Origin: Bacteroidales bacterium
GTDB lineage: Bacteria > Bacteroidota > Bacteroidia > Bacteroidales > VadinHA17
Direction of reading: 5' to 3'
DNA length: 8,014 bases
Assembly (NCBI GenBank): GCA_027451265.1
Contig: DAIDJT010000116.1
Span: forward strand, 1 to 8,014
Part shown: positions 6,044 through 8,014 of the stretch, one piece after another
Layout of the letters: each line of letters starts with the position of its first letter
Numbering within the stretch: position 1 is the stretch's first letter
Notes under the pieces: generated by a model
Databases searched by the model: none
What the model was told of the DNA's origin: nothing
Seen by the model: the letters and a program-made list of their open reading frames with translations, nothing else
Translations under genes and position numbers: made by a program

Positions 6044-7291
6044 ATGAAAAATACGGTTCTGATCATGACCCTGATCATCTCACTCCAGTCACTGAACGGG
6101 CAGATGCAAAAGGCAGTTGAAAGCATAGCAGGTGAATACGGCCTGATGGGACTATCAGTTGTTGCAGTGTGTGACGGGAAAATTGCAGGCGAATGGTACA
6201 CGGGTCTGAGGGACTATGACCGTAACCTGCCGGTCAATGAAAACACCAAATACCGGATCGCATCCATCTCCAAGTTCGTCATGACGACTGCAATGATGAA
6301 GCTTTGTGATCAGAAAAAGCTTGACCTTGACGCTGATGCCGGTGAATACCTTGGATTCAGGCTAAGAAATCCCAATCACCCTGACACCCCCGTTACGGTA
6401 AGGATGCTGCTGCTTCATACCGGATCACTTAATGAGGGCTCAGGGTATGATTCATTCCTGATGGCTACCTATAACAATGTGGGCAACCCGCCTTCATTCA
6501 GTGAGCTTTTCGTTCCGGGCGGGAAATACTACACTGATGACATGTGGAGGAAAGAAGCCCCGGGAGAATATTACACCTACTGCAATGCCAATTTCGGCCT
6601 GGCCGGAACAATCATAGAGAGGATAACGGGACAGCGTTTCGAGGAGTATATCCAGCAGACGCTCTTTATCCCGCTGGGCATCAGCGGGTCATACATCCCG
6701 GAGGGTGTGACTGACATAAACAACCTGGCAGTCATCTACGGCACCGGGGATGGTAAGTGGGTGCCAGGAACAGATAACTTCAAAGGGGTCATGTCTGCAC
6801 CGCGCGACTTTTCGGGATATGTCACGGGAACAAACGGTGCCGTGTTCTCCCCCCAGGGAGGGCTGCGGATCTCAGCCGCAGAACTGGCACGCATTATGAT
6901 ACTGCACATGAACAACGGTAAATACAACGGGCAGCGTATCGTGTCAAAAAAGAGCATAAAGCTGATGCACAGGGCACAGTTTATCTGCAACGGCGCCAAC
7001 AGTGATGATGAGGGGGTGCGCACAGGCAACCGCGGCCTGAGCGTCCAGATACTGCCCGAATCAGCCTCCGGCAGCATCCTCCCGAAAGGTTCTCATTTCC
7101 TGGGTCACTCAGGATCAGCTTACGGGCTTGTTTCGGACTTCTACTTCGATCCGAAGGGAAAATATGGCTTCATTTTTATAACAAATGGCCTGAGCAATGC
7201 TCCGGTGAAGGGCCCTTCGGGCTCATTCTATAACTTCGAGGAGGCACTTATCAGGGCCCTGCGTGAAAACTCTTCACTGCCTTGTAAATAA
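6044..7291 (+). CDS. Secreted class C beta-lactamase-fold serine hydrolase (family S12 type)
   Basis: A 415-residue exported protein with a signal peptide of about 19 residues (MKNTVLIMTLIISLQSLNG, then Q). The three active-site motifs of class C penicillin-recognising enzymes are intact. They are SISK at 74-77 (S74 nucleophile, K77 base), YCN at 179-181, and HSG at 355-357, which replaces the KTG triad as in many DD-peptidases, D-aminopeptidases and esterases of this fold. The flanking text is also typical: RMLLLHTGSLNEGSGYD, GEYYTYCNANFGLAG, GGLRISAAELARIM and LGHSGSAYG. It starts 46 bases after the GH18 gene and no terminator is seen, so it is probably the last gene of the run. Beta-lactamase activity is not implied. 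By context it may trim the peptide part of muropeptides: Bacillus subtilis AmiE, encoded beside murQ, belongs to this broad fold and is reported as a MurNAc-L-alanine amidase. D,D-carboxypeptidase or esterase activity is the alternative. Confidence 0.87.
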   Translation: MKNTVLIMTLIISLQSLNGQMQKAVESIAGEYGLMGLSVVAVCDGKIAGEWYTGLRDYDRNLPVNENTKYRIASISKFVMTTAMMKLCDQKKLDLDADAGEYLGFRLRNPNHPDTPVTVRMLLLHTGSLNEGSGYDSFLMATYNNVGNPPSFSELFVPGGKYYTDDMWRKEAPGEYYTYCNANFGLAGTIIERITGQRFEEYIQQTLFIPLGISGSYIPEGVTDINNLAVIYGTGDGKWVPGTDNFKGVMSAPRDFSGYVTGTNGAVFSPQGGLRISAAELARIMILHMNNGKYNGQRIVSKKSIKLMHRAQFICNGANSDDEGVRTGNRGLSVQILPESASGSILPKGSHFLGHSGSAYGLVSDFYFDPKGKYGFIFITNGLSNAPVKGPSGSFYNFEEALIRALRENSSLPCK

Positions 7292-7300
7292 ACCTAGGAA

Positions 7301-7349
7301 TTACTGAATGAAATATTTAGCTTTCGGTTTATTGACCGAACGTCAGTGA
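7301..7349 (+). repeat. Nested inverted repeat between the serine hydrolase and lipoprotein genes
   Basis: A perfect 6-bp stem TTCGGT/ACCGAA (7323-7328 with 7335-7340) closes a six-base loop. It is enclosed by a weaker outer arm TTACTGA/TCAGTGA (7301-7307 with 7343-7349, one G-T wobble). No T-run follows, so it is not a standard intrinsic terminator on the plus strand. It could be a weak terminator, an RNA end-stabilising hairpin or an operator for the downstream lipoprotein gene. TAGCTTTC at 7318-7325 is one base off a -7 element and overlaps it, but has no -33 partner. Confidence 0.35.
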
Positions 7350-7362
7350 ATTGTAAAATCAG

Positions 7363-7809
7363 ATGGCAATGAACACTTCTGCTTATTCACTACCCCGCCT
7401 AAGATACATAATATTAATGATTTGCCTGATCATTGTCACATCCTGTTCATCCCCCCGAAAACTTCTGAACAGCAACAGTGGAGACCGGATCTTTTTCGGC
7501 AACAAGGGCGGTTTCACAAATGTGAGTACCGATTTCGTTCTTTTTGAAAACGGAAGTATTTGCAGGCTGAAAAGTGACAATGTGATAAAGACAGGCAAGA
7601 TCACCAGGGATGAGGTACGGGAGATTGAAACATCCCTTGAAAAAATGAACTTCATGTCAATTAAGACAAATGAACCCGGGAACATGACATATTATGTAAG
7701 TGTTATCCGGGGTGACTCTCAGAATGCGGTGCATTGGTCAGACCATGACCGGAATCCTCAGCTCAGGGAGCTTTATGTCAGATTGATGGACCTGGTAAGG
7801 AATAAATAA
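7363..7809 (+). CDS. Small predicted lipoprotein of unknown function
   Basis: A 148-residue protein with a lipoprotein signal: basic start (PRLR), hydrophobic YIILMICLIIV, then lipobox VTSC with C28 as the lipidated cysteine. The mature part is about 120 residues. It contains FFGNKGGFTNVSTDFVLFENG near 44-64, a short helical stretch ITRDEVREIETSLEKMNF near 80-97, then GNMTYYVSVIRG and NAVHWSD, ending with QLRELYVRLMDLV. This reads as one compact alpha/beta domain with a Gly-rich 'FG..GGFT' opening. I recognise no named family. Two ATGs (7363 and 7369) could start it; the lipobox is unaffected by the choice. A 71-base spacer with an inverted repeat separates it from the serine hydrolase, so membership of the salvage operon is uncertain. 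It overlaps the next gene by one base. Confidence 0.8.
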   Translation: MAMNTSAYSLPRLRYIILMICLIIVTSCSSPRKLLNSNSGDRIFFGNKGGFTNVSTDFVLFENGSICRLKSDNVIKTGKITRDEVREIETSLEKMNFMSIKTNEPGNMTYYVSVIRGDSQNAVHWSDHDRNPQLRELYVRLMDLVRNK

Positions 7810-8014
7810 TGAGCAAATACCTGATCTTACTGCTTCTGGTTTTCCCGGGGCTTGCAGCCACCGGGCAGGCCAATAAATTCAAAGTAAAAGAAAAGAAGAG
7901 CGGCACACCGGTAATAGATCTCCCGGTTGCACACCTTCAGCCACTCTCGGTGGGCAGAATACCTGCCACTTCAGGGACTCCTCATATCCGGACCATTGCT
8001 CAGCCTGTGTTATC
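7809..8014 (+). CDS. Start of an exported protein of unknown function (3' end outside window)
   Basis: The ATG at 7809-7811 shares its A with the TAA stop of the lipoprotein gene (TAATG), so the two are almost certainly translated from one message. The 68 visible codons run open to the window edge. Residues 1-20 form a signal peptide (lysine at 3, LILLLLVFPGLAA, likely cut around ATG-QA). No cysteine is present, so it is not a lipoprotein. The mature start (NKFKVKEKKSGTPVIDLPVAH and onward) is lysine-rich, then proline-rich and probably poorly structured. No family can be named from this fragment. Confidence 0.75.
   Translation, partial: MSKYLILLLLVFPGLAATGQANKFKVKEKKSGTPVIDLPVAHLQPLSVGRIPATSGTPHIRTIAQPVL

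Noticed and set aside
6030..6044. TAACTTTA just before the serine hydrolase start as a separate promoter
   Set aside because: It is one base off the -7 consensus, has no TTTG at the -33 spacing, and would place the start of transcription at the ATG itself.
5530..6201. A 223-codon minus-strand open frame
   Set aside because: It lies opposite the GH18 gene and the start of the serine hydrolase, both with intact catalytic motifs. Its translation is rich in Cys, His and Gly with no recognisable domain, so it is a shadow frame.
6044..7291. Antibiotic-resistance beta-lactamase
   Set aside because: The third motif is HSG rather than KTG, and the gene sits in a wall-salvage context. The fold is shared with many peptidases and esterases, so resistance is not supported.
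1..8014. CRISPR array, tRNA, rRNA, insertion sequence or phage gene
   Set aside because: No regularly spaced repeats, RNA gene signatures, transposase motifs or terminal inverted repeats were seen on reading both strands.

Overview
The window looks like a chromosomal segment of an anaerobic-type Bacteroidota, probably near Bacteroidales. Four things point there. A GH18 enzyme carries a type A T9SS-like C-terminal sorting domain. An amidase carries a golvesin-like domain, as in Bacteroidetes proteins often labelled 'xanthan lyase'. Two exact copies of the Bacteroidetes -7 promoter element (TAnnTTTG) are present. Starts mostly lack a purine-rich Shine-Dalgarno sequence. The lineage is inferred from protein style and not from a marker gene.

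Layout: (1) 1-1869, minus strand: the first 623 codons of a secreted Amidase_3-type N-acetylmuramoyl-L-alanine amidase with a golvesin-like domain inserted in the catalytic fold; its 3' end is outside the window. (2) 1870-2072: an AT-rich divergent control region with one candidate -7 element per strand and overlapping palindromes between them. (3) 2073-7291, plus strand: a tight run of five genes. These are a BadF/BadG-type amino-sugar kinase (MurK-like), MurQ etherase, a GntR/FadR-type regulator, a secreted GH18 hydrolase and a secreted class C beta-lactamase-fold serine hydrolase. (4) 7292-8014: a spacer with an inverted repeat, a small lipoprotein of unknown function, and the start of a second exported unknown protein whose ATG overlaps the lipoprotein stop.

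Read together, regions 1-3 look like a peptidoglycan (muropeptide) salvage locus. Exported enzymes (amidase, GH18 and possibly the serine hydrolase) would trim wall fragments outside the cytoplasm. Free MurNAc, once imported, would be phosphorylated by the kinase and converted by MurQ to GlcNAc-6-phosphate and D-lactate. The GntR protein is the obvious candidate regulator. No transporter is visible, so uptake must be encoded elsewhere. The MurQ assignment is firm; the substrates of the kinase, GH18 and serine hydrolase are inferred from context. The content parallels the Bacillus subtilis MurNAc salvage operon (glucosaminidase, beta-lactamase-family AmiE, MurQ, regulator), but with a kinase in place of a PTS and different enzyme families.
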